From Anodontia alba (Eukaryota > Mollusca > Bivalvia > Lucinida > Lucinidae): DNA of 64,000 nt. Each line of letters starts with the position of its first letter. Positions within the stretch are counted from its first letter, which is position 1. Below the pieces are notes generated by a model. The model was not told the DNA's origin and ran no database searches. It saw nothing but the letters and a program-made list of their open reading frames with translations. The stretch covers positions 70,939,768 through 71,003,767 of the forward strand of contig OZ024826.1 of the NCBI GenBank assembly GCA_964016985.1. Reading direction: 5' to 3'. Shown one piece after another: positions 33,950 through 45,331 of this stretch. The position numbers and the translations under genes are program-made.

Positions 33950-36915
33950 CATGTCTACCAAATGAATGAATGCGTAACCACCGGTTAAGAACGTGAAACA
34001 ATTAGATCGACATCCGGTTAGGGATAAAATTGCTCAAAAAGGTAAACAAACTTTTCATTTTCTGTGTTTCATGAGCGATATAAATGTTCTGAGGAAATTA
34101 TTTAAAAAAAAAGTGGAATTACATTCAAGTGCCCATTGATATTGGCGTCTGTGGTGTAAATCTCAGAGTACCTACTTCACGCATATTGGCTGAATTGTTT
34201 TTCATGTGTCTAAGATGTACCGAAAGGCAGAGAAAACACGTGGTAATTCGTGGTGTTTTTTGTCCTTTATTCAATTTTGCGCTTTGCTAGAAGTCACCAT
34301 ATCATCACGCACACACGATAGACACATGTGGTTATTTGTGTTATGGATATTTTGGTTGTTAATGCAGCATTGTCGAAAAATTGGCACAGGAAGGGTCGAA
34401 AATGGCTGGTTACGCATAAGATCTATATAAATAATAACAAAACTTACAGCTATAAAGCAGGTCTGATTTCACCTCCACATCTCCAGGAACACACGAAGCT
34501 TGTTCTACGGAACCATTTTTAGCCAACCTGATAAGCAGTGCACTGTTGATTTGGAAATAACATAGTATTGAATGCAAACATCTTCAGTCTCCAGAATCAT
34601 AGTGTATAATGACTTTGTTTGTGTTTTCACACCAATTCAATGGCCCTGCAGTTGTCTGAAATGCAAATTTAACAGGTTTTGGATTTTTTTTCTGCGAAGA
34701 AGTGCTGATCTGCCTATTTTTGCTGGTTAAGCATTAGAATGTCTGGTTAAGAATTAGATGACCAAAGGAGAAAAACACACCGGTTGTACCCTTTGTAAAT
34801 GCCAGCGATTTACTACAATAACAGATGGTCTACCTATGATTTGTAAGTTGTCATGAAATCATCAGATGCAGAAAGTCATGGTGAAAAAAAGTTTTCTGGG
34901 TAAGGCCATTGAAATACTGGATTTCAAGCTTATTTGACCGAATGGAGCATCAATTCATATATCAGAGGTCATTGTTTGCTTCCGTTGAAGACAAAAGGCC
35001 AGTTTGCGTTTCACAATGGCGCATAACCTTATATCATTTTCTATGGTTAAGCATTGGAGAACCCAGTTAAGCATTAGAAACTCGATGAATGTGTAGAAAT
35101 GCGGCAAAGTGAAGTACAAATGATAATATATTTGCAAGATCATAGCGTGCCTGTTTGACAAGTCTAGCTTGTTCTGACATTTTGGCATGTGGTGAAGATG
35201 CTAGATTTGAGGTCCAAGGGTTTCTGGTTGGATCGCCAGTCAGGGCAATCAACGGGTCTAAGTCACTCTATACTACACTTAAAAACAAATTATTTGTATC
35301 ACTGTCTGTAAAAGTGACGGTTTATTTATCCTCAGATCTTGTAATTCGTTTGATCTGTGCATATTATGATTACTTTGTACCGAATTCAGGCTTACTGTTA
35401 TTCGTTGCCTATTACAGTTAGTTCATGAGCTAGAAGACTTTCAAGCAAACTCAACATCGTTAATAGGCAACGAATAACAGTAAGCCTGAACTCGGTACAA
35501 AGTAATCATAATATGCACAGATCAAATGAATTACAACATCTGAGGCTAAATAAACCGTCACTTTTACAGACAGCGATACAAATAATTTGTTTTCAAGTGT
35601 AGTATGGAGTGACTTAGACCCGTCGATTGCCCTGACTGGCGATCCAACCAGAAACCCTTGGACCTCAAATCTAGCATCTTCACCACATGCCAAAATGTCA
35701 GAACAAGCTAGACTTGTCAAACAGGCACGCTATGATTTTGCAAATATATTATCATTTATACTTCACTTTGCCGCATTTCTACACATTCATCGAGTTTCTA
35801 ATGCTTAACCGGATTCTCCAATGCTTAACCATAGAAAATGATATAAGGTTATGCGCCATTATGAAATGCAAACTGGCCTTTTGTCTTCTACGGAAGCAAA
35901 CAATGACCTCTGATATATGAATTGATGCTCCATTTGGTCAAATAAGCTTGAAATCCAGTATTTCAATGGCCTTATCCAGAAAACCATTTTTCGCCGTGAC
36001 TTTCTGCATCTGATGATTTCACGATAACTTACAAATCATAGGTAGACCATCTGTTATTGTAGTAAATCCCTGGCATTTACAAAGGGTACAACCGGTGTGT
36101 TTTTCTCCTTTGGTCATCTAATTCTTAACCAGACAATCTAATGCTTAACCAGCAAAAATGGGCAGATCAGCACTTCTTCGCAGAAAAAAAATCCAAAACC
36201 TGTTAAATTTGCATTTCAGACAATTGCAGGGCCATTGAATTGGTGTGAAAACACAAACAGTCATTATACACTATGATTCTGGAGATTGAAGATGTTTGCA
36301 TTCAATACTATGTTATTTCCGAATCAACAGTGCACTGCTTATCAGGTTGGCTAAAAATGGTTCCATAGAACAAGCTTCGTGTGTTCCTGGAGATGTGGAG
36401 GTGAAATCAGACTCGCTTTTTAGCTGTAAGTTTTGTTATTATTTATATAGATCTTATGGGTAACCAGCCATTTTCGACCCTTCTCGTGCCGATTTATCAA
36501 CAATGCTGCATTAACAACCACATAAGACAAATAACCACATGTGTCTATCGTGAGTGCGTGATGATATGTTGAACTTCTAGCAAAGCACAAAATTGAATAA
36601 AGGACAAAAAATACCACGAATTACCATGTGTTTTCTCTGCCTTTCGGTACACCTTCAGCACGTGAAAAACAATTCAGCCAACATGCGTGAAGTAGGTGCT
36701 CTGAGATTTACACCACAGACGCCAATATCAATGGGCACTTGAATGTAATTCCCCGTTTTTTAAATAATTTCCTCTAAACATTTATATCACTCATGAAACA
36801 CAGAAAATGCAAAGTTTGTTTACCTTTTTGAGCAATCTTATCCCTAACCGGATGTAGATCTAATTGTTTCACGTTCTTAACCGGTGGTTACGCACTCATT
36901 CGTTTGGTAGGCATG
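33950..36915. mobile_element. 3-kb near-perfect palindrome (foldback-like element)
   Basis: The left arm 33950-35414 and right arm 35461-36915 are inverted copies of about 1.46 kb separated by only 46 bp (35415-35460). Outer ends are CATGTCTACCAAAT and the complement of CATGCCTACCAAAC. The arms differ at scattered bases and small indels (a few percent by eye). Each arm carries a mirrored frame of about 88 codons beginning MTSLACSDILACGEDARF, with no recognised family. GGTTAAG motifs occur in pairs in each arm. On the outside the 168-bp array continues in the same orientation on both sides, so the palindrome is an insertion. Confidence 0.8.
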
Positions 36916-37003
36916 TCTTTGGAATATTTTGATGATACTTGGTAGTAATGAAGAACAGGATCAGATGACATGTCATATACAAGAATGACAACTTCGGCTT
37001 TTT

Positions 37004-39020
37004 AGCTCATCTCAGCAAAAGCTCAGGGTGAGCTATTGTGATCACCCTCTGTCCGTCATCCATTGTTGTCTGTCATGGTCCGTCGACAGTCACCGTCATT
37101 AGTCGTCAACAATTAGTTTATTAACACTCTAGAGGTCACAGTTTTGATTCACTCTTGATGAAACTTGCCCAGAATGTTTGCCCCTATGGAATCTAGGTCA
37201 AGTTTGATACTGGGTCACTTGGGGTCAAAAACTAGGTCACCAGGTCAAATCAAAGGAAAAACTTGTTAACACTCTAGAGGTCACATTTTTGAAGCAGTCA
37301 TCATAAATATTGCTCAAAATGTTTGCCTTGATGATTTCTAGGTCAAGTTCGATACTGGGTCACTTGGGGACAAAAACTAGGCCACCAGGTCAAATCAAAG
37401 GAAAAACTTGTTAACACTCTAGAGGTCACATTTTTGAAGCAGTCATCATGAATCTTGCTCAAAATTTTTGTCTCGATGATTTCTAGGTCAAGTTCGAAAC
37501 TTGGTCACTTGGGGTCAAAAACTAGGTCACCAGGCCAAATCAAAGAAAAACCTTGTTAACACTCTAGCGGTCACATTTTTTGAAGCAATTATCATGAATC
37601 TTGCTCAAAATGTTTGTCTTGGTGAGTTCTAGGTTGTTCGAAACTGGGTCACTTGGGGTCAAAATCTAGGTTACGAGGCCAAATCTGCAGAAAACCTTGT
37701 TAACACTCTAGCGGTCAAATTTTTGAAGCAATCTTCATGAATCTTGCTCAAAATGTTTATCTTGATGATTTCAAGGTCAAGTTTGAAACTGGGTCATGTG
37801 GGATCAAAAACTAGGTCACCTCGTCAAATCAGCGGAAAACCTTTACACTCTAGCGGTCACATTTTTCAAGCAATCATCATGAGCCTTGCTCAAATTGTTT
37901 GGCTTGATGATTTCTAGGTCAAGTTCAAAACTGGGTCACTTGGGATCAAAAACTAGGTCACCAGGCCAAATCGAAAAAAAACCTTGTTAACACTCTAGAG
38001 GTCACATTTTTGAAGCAATCATTATGAATCTTGCTCAAAATTTTTGTCATGACGAGTTCTAGGTAGGTCAAGTTCAAAACTGGGTCACTTGGGTCAAAAA
38101 CTAGGTCACCAGGCCAAATCAAAGGAAAACCTTGTTAACACTCTAGCAGTCACATTTTCGAAGCAGTCATCATGAATCTTGCTCGTAATGTTTGTCTTGA
38201 TGATTTCTAGGTCAAGTTCGAAATGGGTCACGTGGGGTCAAAAGTAGGTCACCGAGCCACATCAATGTAAAACCTTGTTAACACTTTAGCAGTCACATTT
38301 ATTAAGCAATCATCATGAATCTTGCTCAAATAGTTTGTCTGGATGATTTCTAGGTCAAGTATGAAACTTGGTCATGTGGGGTCAAAAACTAGTTCACCAG
38401 GCCAAATCAAAGGAAAACTTTGTTAACACTCCAGAGGTCACATTTTTTAAATAATCATCATAAATATTGCTCAATATGTTTGTCTTGATGATTTCTTGGT
38501 CTGGTTTAAAACTGGGTCACTTGATGTCAGAAACTAGGTCACCAGGCCAAATCAAAGGAAAACCTTGTTGACGTTCTAGAGGTCACATTTTTGAAGTGAT
38601 CATCATGAATCTTGCTCAAAATGTTTGTCTTGATGATTTCTAGGTGACGTATATTTCACTGTCCAGTGATTTTCTTAAGGTTTTCCTTTTTGGTCAGTTA
38701 CTCAGTAATTATTGGTCCTACAGAGTGATATTTGGTACTTGTGAAGTGTTTGTGTTTAGGTCAGTTTCTCAGTAACTATTGCTCCTACAGCCAGTGATAT
38801 TTAGTACATGCATACATCTTAGCATGGCCTCTTGAGTGCAGTCATCCATATTTCACCTTGACCTCTATTTCACAGTCCATTAGGCATGCTACATTGTCTT
38901 ACTTGTTAATATAATCATTTTGAATTTTGATTAGAATGTTTGCCTTGATCAGTTCTAGGTCAGGTTCTCAAAGTGCTATGATACTCAGGTGAGCGTTACA
39001 GGGCCATCATGGCCCTCTTG
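37004..39020 (+). mobile_element. AGCTCACC-family element, 147-bp core
   Basis: The head AGCTCATCTCAGC-AAA-AGCTCAGGGTGAGCT (37004-37034) is followed by CCGTC-type sequence. About ten to eleven units of roughly 147 bp follow, carrying CTTGTTAACACTCTAGAGGT, CACATTTTTGAAGCA, TGATTTCTAGGTCAAGTTCG and GGGTCACTTGGGGTCAAAAA. The tail ACTCAGGTGAGCGTTACA, GGGCCATCATGGCCC (39001-39015) and TCTTG ends at 39020. Flanks CGGCTTTTT and TTTATTTTTGGAGTTATC restore a unit of the 168-bp array. Confidence 0.8.
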
Positions 39021-39175
39021 TTTATTTTTGGAGTTATCTCTATGTTTGAATTTGATTTCTTGTCTCTGCTGTGTAACACGAATACCCTACGGAATATTTT
39101 GATGATGCTTGGTACAAATGTACAACAGGACAAGATGACATGTTGCGTTCAAGAATGACAACTGTGGCGTGATCG

Positions 39176-40198
39176 GGGGGGGGGGGGGGGGGGGGGGGGG
39201 TGATGGTTCACTATTGTATGTGCGCTGTAGAGCCAAAAAGCATGCAACTTCTAATGGCTGAAGCAAGTGTCTTGTATGTGCTGGTAACATAAAAAGTTAT
39301 ATATTATGTGCCTCTGCCCATTCTAACACAGAGATATTAATATGTGACCTATGGCCATCAAACATAAGGAGTACATTCTGGTCATAACTATTCCTCTGTA
39401 CATATTATAGAAAGTGACTCTTAAGGAACTCCTGAAAGGCTAAAGCATTAGACCACCCACTGTCCGTGACCATACCTTGAGAGTTGAGACCCTGTTGACA
39501 ATTCTTTGAGGAGGTCACTGCTGAATTTTTGCCTTTAAATATATAAAATGATGGCATCATGGTACCCAGTGCATTCCCACAGGCAAGAATTGTAGTAGTA
39601 GCTGATCTTGAAGAAGTGATTGCAGGAGTTGACTTCCCAGCACTGATAATGTATGGTGGTGCATGTTCAGTTAGGAATCTTTTTTCATCCACATTATATA
39701 TACATTGAGGGTTTTCCTTAAGGTTGAACTTAGTGAGCACATCGTCAAGTCTTTCAAAATAATCACAAACAACTGACTCTGATGTGGCCTTGGCTCTGTT
39801 ATTAGAAAGGGACCTAAGTTTTGTAACAGTCAGTCCAGGCCATTGTTTCCACTGAACTACTTTGCATTGAACAGATATGTTTCATCACGTTTTCTAAGGT
39901 ATACTGCATAAATGGATGCCATGCTCACCACTTCATTTTTTGTGTATCCATAACCAAGTACAGCCATTGACCTTAAATGTTCAACAAAAATAGCCTCTTC
40001 CTCTTGGTTTAACTGAGGCAAAGGGTCTGATGAAGTGGTTTCAGGATCCACCCTGCCTATAATACTTTGTCGTAAAGTTGTCTGAGGTACTCCATATGTG
40101 ATAGCCACGCTATTCACTGGAATATGGTTTTCCATCACTGCGCGGTAAGCATTCATCATAGCAGATGAAGAGTAACACCTGTATGCCACCTTCTGCAT
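39176..40198 (-). pseudogene. pogo/Tigger-like transposase remnant
   Basis: Minus-strand fragments are in order. Frame 40198-39857 carries a psq-type helix-turn-helix (AYRAVMENHIPVNSVAITYG, VPQTTLRQ) followed by a CENP-B-like second HTH (LNQEEEAIFVEHLRSMA, GYGYTKNEV). Frame 39740-39405 carries the start of a DDE domain (PQCIYNVDEKRF with the first Asp, later MVTDSGWSNALAF). Frame 39290-39176 carries LPAHTRHLLQPLEVACF, a conserved C-terminal block of the DDE_1 family. Frames differ, and a G-run (C-run on this strand) at 39175-39200 ends the homology. No inverted termini were found. Confidence 0.75.
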
Positions 40199-40719
40199 CT
40201 CTACTTTTTAGCTCACCTGAGCACAAAGTGCTCAAGGTGAGCTATTGTGATCAGTCAGTGTCCGTCGTGCGTCATCCGTCGTGCAGCATCAACAATTTGC
40301 TTTAAAAGCCTACTCCTCCTACACACCAGGGCCAGTTGACTCGAAACTTAATAGGAAGCATCAGGGTGACTTGTAGATCAAAAACAGCAAAAATCATTCC
40401 ACCATGGCTGCCATCTTGAAAATTAATTTTTCGCTTCTCCTCCTAAACCGAAAGGCCAATTGTCTTGAAATTTGGTGGGAAGCATCAGGTTACTTGTAGA
40501 TCAAAAATAGGTAAAATCATTCAAATTGGATCTAAGATGGCTGCCATGGTGGCCATCTTGAAATATCTATTGTTGGCTTCTTCTCCTGAACCAAAAGGCT
40601 AATTTTCTCGAAACTTGGTAGGAAGCATCGCGGTGACTTGTAGATCAAAAATAGCTAAAATCATTCCAATCCAAAATCCAAGATGGCCACCATGGCAGCC
40701 TTCTTCAAAATCTATTTTT

Positions 40720-42289
40720 AGCTCACCTGAGCCAAAGGCTCAAGGTGAGCTTTTGTGACTGGTCTTCGTCCGTCGTCCGTCTGTCAACTTTGTACTTAAA
40801 AGACATCTCCTAAAGCGGTGAATGGATTTTGAAATAATTTTACAGGAATGTTCCTTGGGTGACCCTCTACAAATTGCCTAAATGGTTCCGCTCCGCAAAA
40901 CAAAATGGCCCCCAGAGCTAAAAATAGAAAAACCTTAAAACGACATCTCCTAGGCCACTGAATGGATTTTGAAATAATTTTACAGGAATATTCCTTAGAT
41001 GACCCTCTACCAAAATTGCCTAAATGGTTCTACTCTGCTAAACAAAATGGCTGCCAGAGCTAAAAATAGAAAAACCTTTAAACGACATCTCCTCCCAGGC
41101 CAATGGCCTGATATCAAAATAATTTCACAGAAATGTTCCTCTCATGCCCCTTTACCAAAATTGCTAAAACGGTTCCGCTCCGCTAAACAAAATGGCCGCC
41201 AGAGCTAAAAATAGAAAAAAAACCTTTAAAAGACATCTCCTCCCAGGCCAATGGCCGATTTCAAAATAATTTCACAGAAATGTTCCTCTCATGCCCCTTT
41301 ACCAAAATTGCTAGAATGGTTCCGATCCGCTAAACAAACTGGCCACCAGAGCTAAAAATAGAAAAACCCTTTTAAATGACATCTTCTTCTAGGCCAAGGG
41401 CCCAATTTCAAAATAATTTTACTGAAATTTCCTCGCATGCCACTTTACCAAAATTGCTAAAATGGTTTGGCTCCGCTGAACAAAATGGCCGCCAGAGCTA
41501 AAACTAGAAAAAGGGCGTAGACTGTCATGCGTCTGTCAACAATTTACTTAAGAGACATCTTCTCCTAAACCGGTTAATGGATTTTGAAATAATTTTACAG
41601 GAATGTTCCTTGAGTGACCCTCTACCAAAATTGCTAAAATGGTTCCGCTCCACTAAACAAAATGGCCACCAGAGCTAAAAATAGAAAAACCTTTAAATGA
41701 CATCTCCCATGCCAGTGGCCGGATTTCAAAATAATTTCACAGAAATGTTCCTCTAATGCCCCCTTACCAAAATTGCTAAAATGGTTCCACACTGCAAAAC
41801 AAAATGGCCGTCAGAGCTAAAAATAGAAAAACCTTTAAACAACATCTCCTCCCAGGCCTATGACCGGATTTCAAAATAATTTCACAGAAATGTTCCTCTT
41901 ATAACCCTTTACCAAAATTGCTAAAATGATTCCGTTTGGCTGAACAAAATGGCCACCAGAGCTAAAAAAAAGAAAAAGGGTGTAGACTGTCATGCGTCTA
42001 TCAACAATCTACTTAAGAGACATCTCCTCCTAAACAGGTGAATGGATTTTGAAATATTTTTACAGGAATGTTCCTTGAGTGACCCTCTACCAAAATTGCT
42101 AAAATAGTGTCGTTCCTCTAAACAAAATGGCATCCAGAGCAATAAAAAAAAACTTTTAACACTATCTCCTCCTAGACCAAGGGCTCGATTTCAAAATAAT
42201 TTCACAGAAGTGTTCCTCTGATTAAGTCATATTCTCCTTGAGTGCTATGATACTGAGGTGAGTGATATAGGGCCATCGTGGCCCTCTTG
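40720..42289 (+). mobile_element. AGCTCACC-family element, type ii core, nested
   Basis: The canonical head hairpin (40720-40751) is followed by CCGTCGTCCGTC. The core units carry AAACGACATCTCCT, TTTCAAAATAATTTCACAGA, AATGTTCCTCTCATGCCC, AAATTGCTAAAATGGTTCCG and AACAAAATGGCCGCCAGAGC. The tail ACTGAGGTGAGTGATATAG, GGGCCATCGTGGCCC and TCTTG ends at 42289. The left flank TCTATTTTT and right flank TTAGCTTCTTCTCC recreate the type i consensus TCTATTTTTAGCTTCTTCTC. Confidence 0.8.
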
Positions 42290-43597
42290 TTAGCTTCTTC
42301 TCCTGAACCCAAAGGCCAATTGACTCAAAATTTGATAGGAAGCATCAGGGTGACTTGTAGATCAAAAATAGGTAAAATCATTCCAATCCGAATTCCATGG
42401 CGGCCATCTTGAAAGTCTATTTTTTGCTTCTTCTCCTGAACCAAAAGGCCAATTGACTTGAAACTTAGTAGGACGCATTGCGGTGATTTTTAGATCAAAA
42501 ATAGCTAAAATCCTTCCAACCAGAAATCCAAGATGGCCACCAGCCGTCTTGAAAATCTGTTTTTTGCTTCTTCTCCTGAACTGAAGGGCTACTTGACTTG
42601 CAACTTGATTGGAAGCATTGGGGTGACTTGTAGATCAAACATAGCTAAAATCATTCTGATCAGAAACCCAAAATCTATTTTTTCGCTTCTTCTTCTGAAC
42701 CCAAAAGCCAATTGACTCGAAACTTGCATAGGGGTGACTTGTAGATCAAAAATAGCTAAAATTGTTCTGATCCCAAATCCAAGATGGCTGCCTTGGTGGT
42801 CATCTTGAAACTCTATTTTTTGCTTCTCCTCCTGAATCAAAAGGCAATTGTCTAGAAACTTGGTAGGAAGCATCGCTGCGACTTGTAGATCAAAAATAGC
42901 TAAAATTGTTCCAATCAGAAATCTAAGATGGCCGCCATGGTGGTCATCTTGAAACTCTATTTTTCACTTCTTCTCCTGAACCGAAAGGCCAATTGACTTG
43001 AACTTGGTAGGAAGCATCCGGATGATTTGTAGATAAAAAATAGCTAAAATTGTTCTTATTGGAAGTCTAAGATGGCCACCATGGTGGCTATCTTGAAAAT
43101 CTATTTTTAGCTTCTTCTCCTGAACTGAAAGGCCAGTTGACTTGAAACTTGGTAGAAAGCATCAGGGTGACTTGTAGACCAAAAAGAGCAAAAAATTGAT
43201 CCGATTGGAAATCCAAGATAGCTGCCATCTTGAAAATCTATTTTTTGCTTCTTCTCTTGAACCTAAAGGCCAAATGACTTGAAACTTGGTAGGAAGTGTC
43301 AGGGTGACTTGTAGATCAAAAATAGCTAAAATCGTTCTGATCAGAAATCCAAGATTGTCGCCATGGCCGCCATCTTGAAAATCTGTATTTTGCTGGGAAA
43401 GACAAAATGACTTGAAACTTGTTAGGAATTATCAGGGGTGACTTGTACATCAAAAATAGCTAAAATTGTTCAGATTGGAAATCCAAGATGGCTGCCATGG
43501 CCGCCCTGTTTAAAATCTATCTTTAGCTTCTTTTCCTGAACTGAAAGGCCAATTGACATGAAACTTGGTAGGAAGCATCGGGATGACTTTTAGATAA

Positions 43598-43804
43598 AAA
43601 ATAGCTAAAACAGACTTTTGTAAAGTTCATCTGGTGAGACTCTGCAAAGGCTCACTCACTCAGCCCTGCCGGGGCTGTGGGGTAGGGGTTACTAATAAGC
43701 AACAGCTCTGTTGTCAGTGTGGGTATAGGATTCAGCGGTGTCGTGCAGCAAGAGCGGCACGAAAGGAATTTGCGTGCCTCGCCGCCATCGAAATTTCTAT
43801 TTAG
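43598..43804 (+). CDS. Short zinc-ribbon-like reading frame at edge of GC-rich island
   Basis: This frame is open from 43598 to TAG at 43802-43804, with no ATG. It encodes PCRGCGVGVTNKQQLCCQCG followed by an arginine-rich stretch with C residues (RCRAARAARKEF). The spacing C-x2-C-x10-C-x2-C resembles a small zinc ribbon. GC content rises sharply at its start, where the 145-bp array stops (about 43611). It could be the 3' end of a longer or spliced gene of the island. The function is not known, and the frame may be fortuitous. Confidence 0.35.
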   Translation, partial: KIAKTDFCKVHLVRLCKGSLTQPCRGCGVGVTNKQQLCCQCGYRIQRCRAARAARKEFACLAAIEISI

Positions 43805-43929
43805 AGATAGCGATCCAAAGGATATACCCACACCATCTTCCATTTAGAGATAGCGATCCAAAGGATATACCCACACCATCTTCCATTTAGAGATAGCAAT
43901 CCAAGGGATATACCCACACCACGATAGCA
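43797..43929 (+). repeat. 43-bp direct repeat, three copies
   Basis: Units start at 43801, 43844 and 43887 with TTAGAGATAGCGATCCAAAG and GATATACCCACACCA. The third has two substitutions. They lie immediately before the ATG at 43929, in the position of a promoter or leader, but nothing shows a regulatory role. Confidence 0.85.
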
Positions 43930-44327
43930 TGGATGACGCAGTGAAGCATCTCGCTAGACTGCTTCGATCGGGGGCTATTACGCCACAAACCTATGCGGAA
44001 GGCCTGAGCGCTCTTGCAGAGATCCCACCTACACCGGTCCTGCGCCAGTGGTGTGAGCCACCCACACCGGCCCCGCGCCAGCGGCGGGAGCCACCCACAC
44101 CAGCCCCGCGCCAGCGGCCCACCCCAGCCCCGCACAACGTGCCGTCACTCGACACAGCTGGGGAGGACGCCTACATCGAGGTGATCCTTTCACAAATGCC
44201 CGACGAGCGGCCCATCCCGGCCTCACGCCGGCGAAGGCCTGTCCCTCTTATCTGCTCCGACTCGTTGATTCCCGGGTTGTGGCCGATGGCTGCTTCGGAT
44301 CCAGCTATCACGATTTCGTTATTGTAG
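43929..44327 (+). CDS. Unknown proline-rich protein of GC-rich island
   Basis: A 132-codon frame from a true ATG. The first 30 residues (MDDAVKHLARLLRSGAITPQ) look helical and hydrophilic. A tandem PPTPAPRQR repeat (residues about 33-65) follows, then an acidic segment. The last 50 or so codons are arginine- and proline-rich and overlap the end of the opposite-strand gene (44171-45331). The true 3' end may therefore be earlier, or lost by rearrangement. No family was recognised. The GC-rich third positions contrast with the AT-rich surroundings. Confidence 0.5.
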   Translation: MDDAVKHLARLLRSGAITPQTYAEGLSALAEIPPTPVLRQWCEPPTPAPRQRREPPTPAPRQRPTPAPHNVPSLDTAGEDAYIEVILSQMPDERPIPASRRRRPVPLICSDSLIPGLWPMAASDPAITISLL

Positions 44328-45331
44328 CCCTGGACATAGCCCGGGTGGAGGGCCATGTCGCTCGGGGTGAGGTAGAGCCCAATCCCAAAGACGAAGTCCA
44401 GAGGGGTTGATGCATACTGGAGCATCTTTTGATGTCGAGCGATGCTGCTGGGGATGTCAACGGGTGAGGCGATGGCGTCTTCGACGTTGGCCAGGAACTG
44501 CTTTTGAGCATCGAACCCCGTCCCGGCCTTTAGAATATTTGAACGGGTTTGAGCTTGCGCTCCCAGGATAGCCCACACATAAGTCCTGATCGAGTCATTG
44601 AGGTGCTCCACACCTGCTTGCGTGATGCCTTCTGATTTATTGAGAATGAACATCATCCATGCCCCTGATATGTCCCGGTTATGGCGTATGGCGTCCTTCG
44701 GGTGGAAGAAGGGGCCATCGGAGTAGTGCGCATGCCGGTAGGTGCTCGAGGGCTCCATATACATGCTCCAAGGTCCGAGGCCTTTGCACCCATGGTCTAG
44801 CTTTTGTCTCCAGTCCATTTCCGGGGACACGCCGAACTCAGAGCAAAGCCACTTGTGGGCCCTGGCATCGAAGGTGTTCATATACCAAGAATGAGATTTT
44901 TCTCCGGGAAGGGCGACTCGCAGCTCCTCAAGAATATGCCTAGTGGTGAAGTAAACATGGAAGCGATACAGACTCGCAAGGAGCGGATCTGTGGCTTGGA
45001 GGTGGTCCTCAACCGAGACGCCACATCCGGCGGTGGCGCACCAAACCGCGAAGTTCATTTGGCACTGCCACCAATCGAAAGGAGTGGTTTTCCAGGAATT
45101 CCAAGCCTTGTTTGCCATAGCGATATCCCCCGTGAGTGGGGGGTTCTGGTACTGGGCGAAGATGTCTGGGAAAGAGGCCTGAAAGTCACCTCCCTCGTCA
45201 TCAACCATAATCTTCTGGCTGGCCAGAGACGCCTGCTTCTCTTTGAAATGGCCCCCCGCCCAATATGTTGCAGAGCTTTTGAACGAGTAGGCCCTCTTGT
45301 CCATCACTATGTAAGTCACACTCACCGACAT
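44171..45331 (-). CDS. Unknown 386-residue protein of GC-rich island, possibly virus-like
   Basis: This is the longest intact frame of the island. It starts at ATG 45331, with an alternative internal Met ten codons later. It is unusually rich in tryptophan, with a WW pair followed by a cysteine-containing segment (about residues 77-103). The middle is soluble, and no signal peptide or membrane segment is evident. There are no transposase, polymerase, integrase or protease motifs that I can see. The length, intactness and gene-dense setting suggest a structural or replication-associated protein of a mobile DNA element or an endogenous DNA virus. This is inference from context only. It overlaps the proline-rich gene tail to tail and is divergent from the gene at 45315-45971. 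Confidence 0.55.
   Translation of the reverse strand: MSVSVTYIVMDKRAYSFKSSATYWAGGHFKEKQASLASQKIMVDDEGGDFQASFPDIFAQYQNPPLTGDIAMANKAWNSWKTTPFDWWQCQMNFAVWCATAGCGVSVEDHLQATDPLLASLYRFHVYFTTRHILEELRVALPGEKSHSWYMNTFDARAHKWLCSEFGVSPEMDWRQKLDHGCKGLGPWSMYMEPSSTYRHAHYSDGPFFHPKDAIRHNRDISGAWMMFILNKSEGITQAGVEHLNDSIRTYVWAILGAQAQTRSNILKAGTGFDAQKQFLANVEDAIASPVDIPSSIARHQKMLQYASTPLDFVFGIGLYLTPSDMALHPGYVQGYNNEIVIAGSEAAIGHNPGINESEQIRGTGLRRREAGMGRSSGICERITSM

Noticed and set aside
33950..36915. Pure assembly artefact (missed adapter or inverted duplication)
   Set aside because: The arms differ by scattered substitutions and indels, and the flanking array is not inverted. The possibility is kept only as a check.
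31200..39160. CRISPR-like array
   Set aside because: Whole units are repeated without unique spacers, and the sequence is eukaryotic intron; this is a tandem-repeat transposable element.
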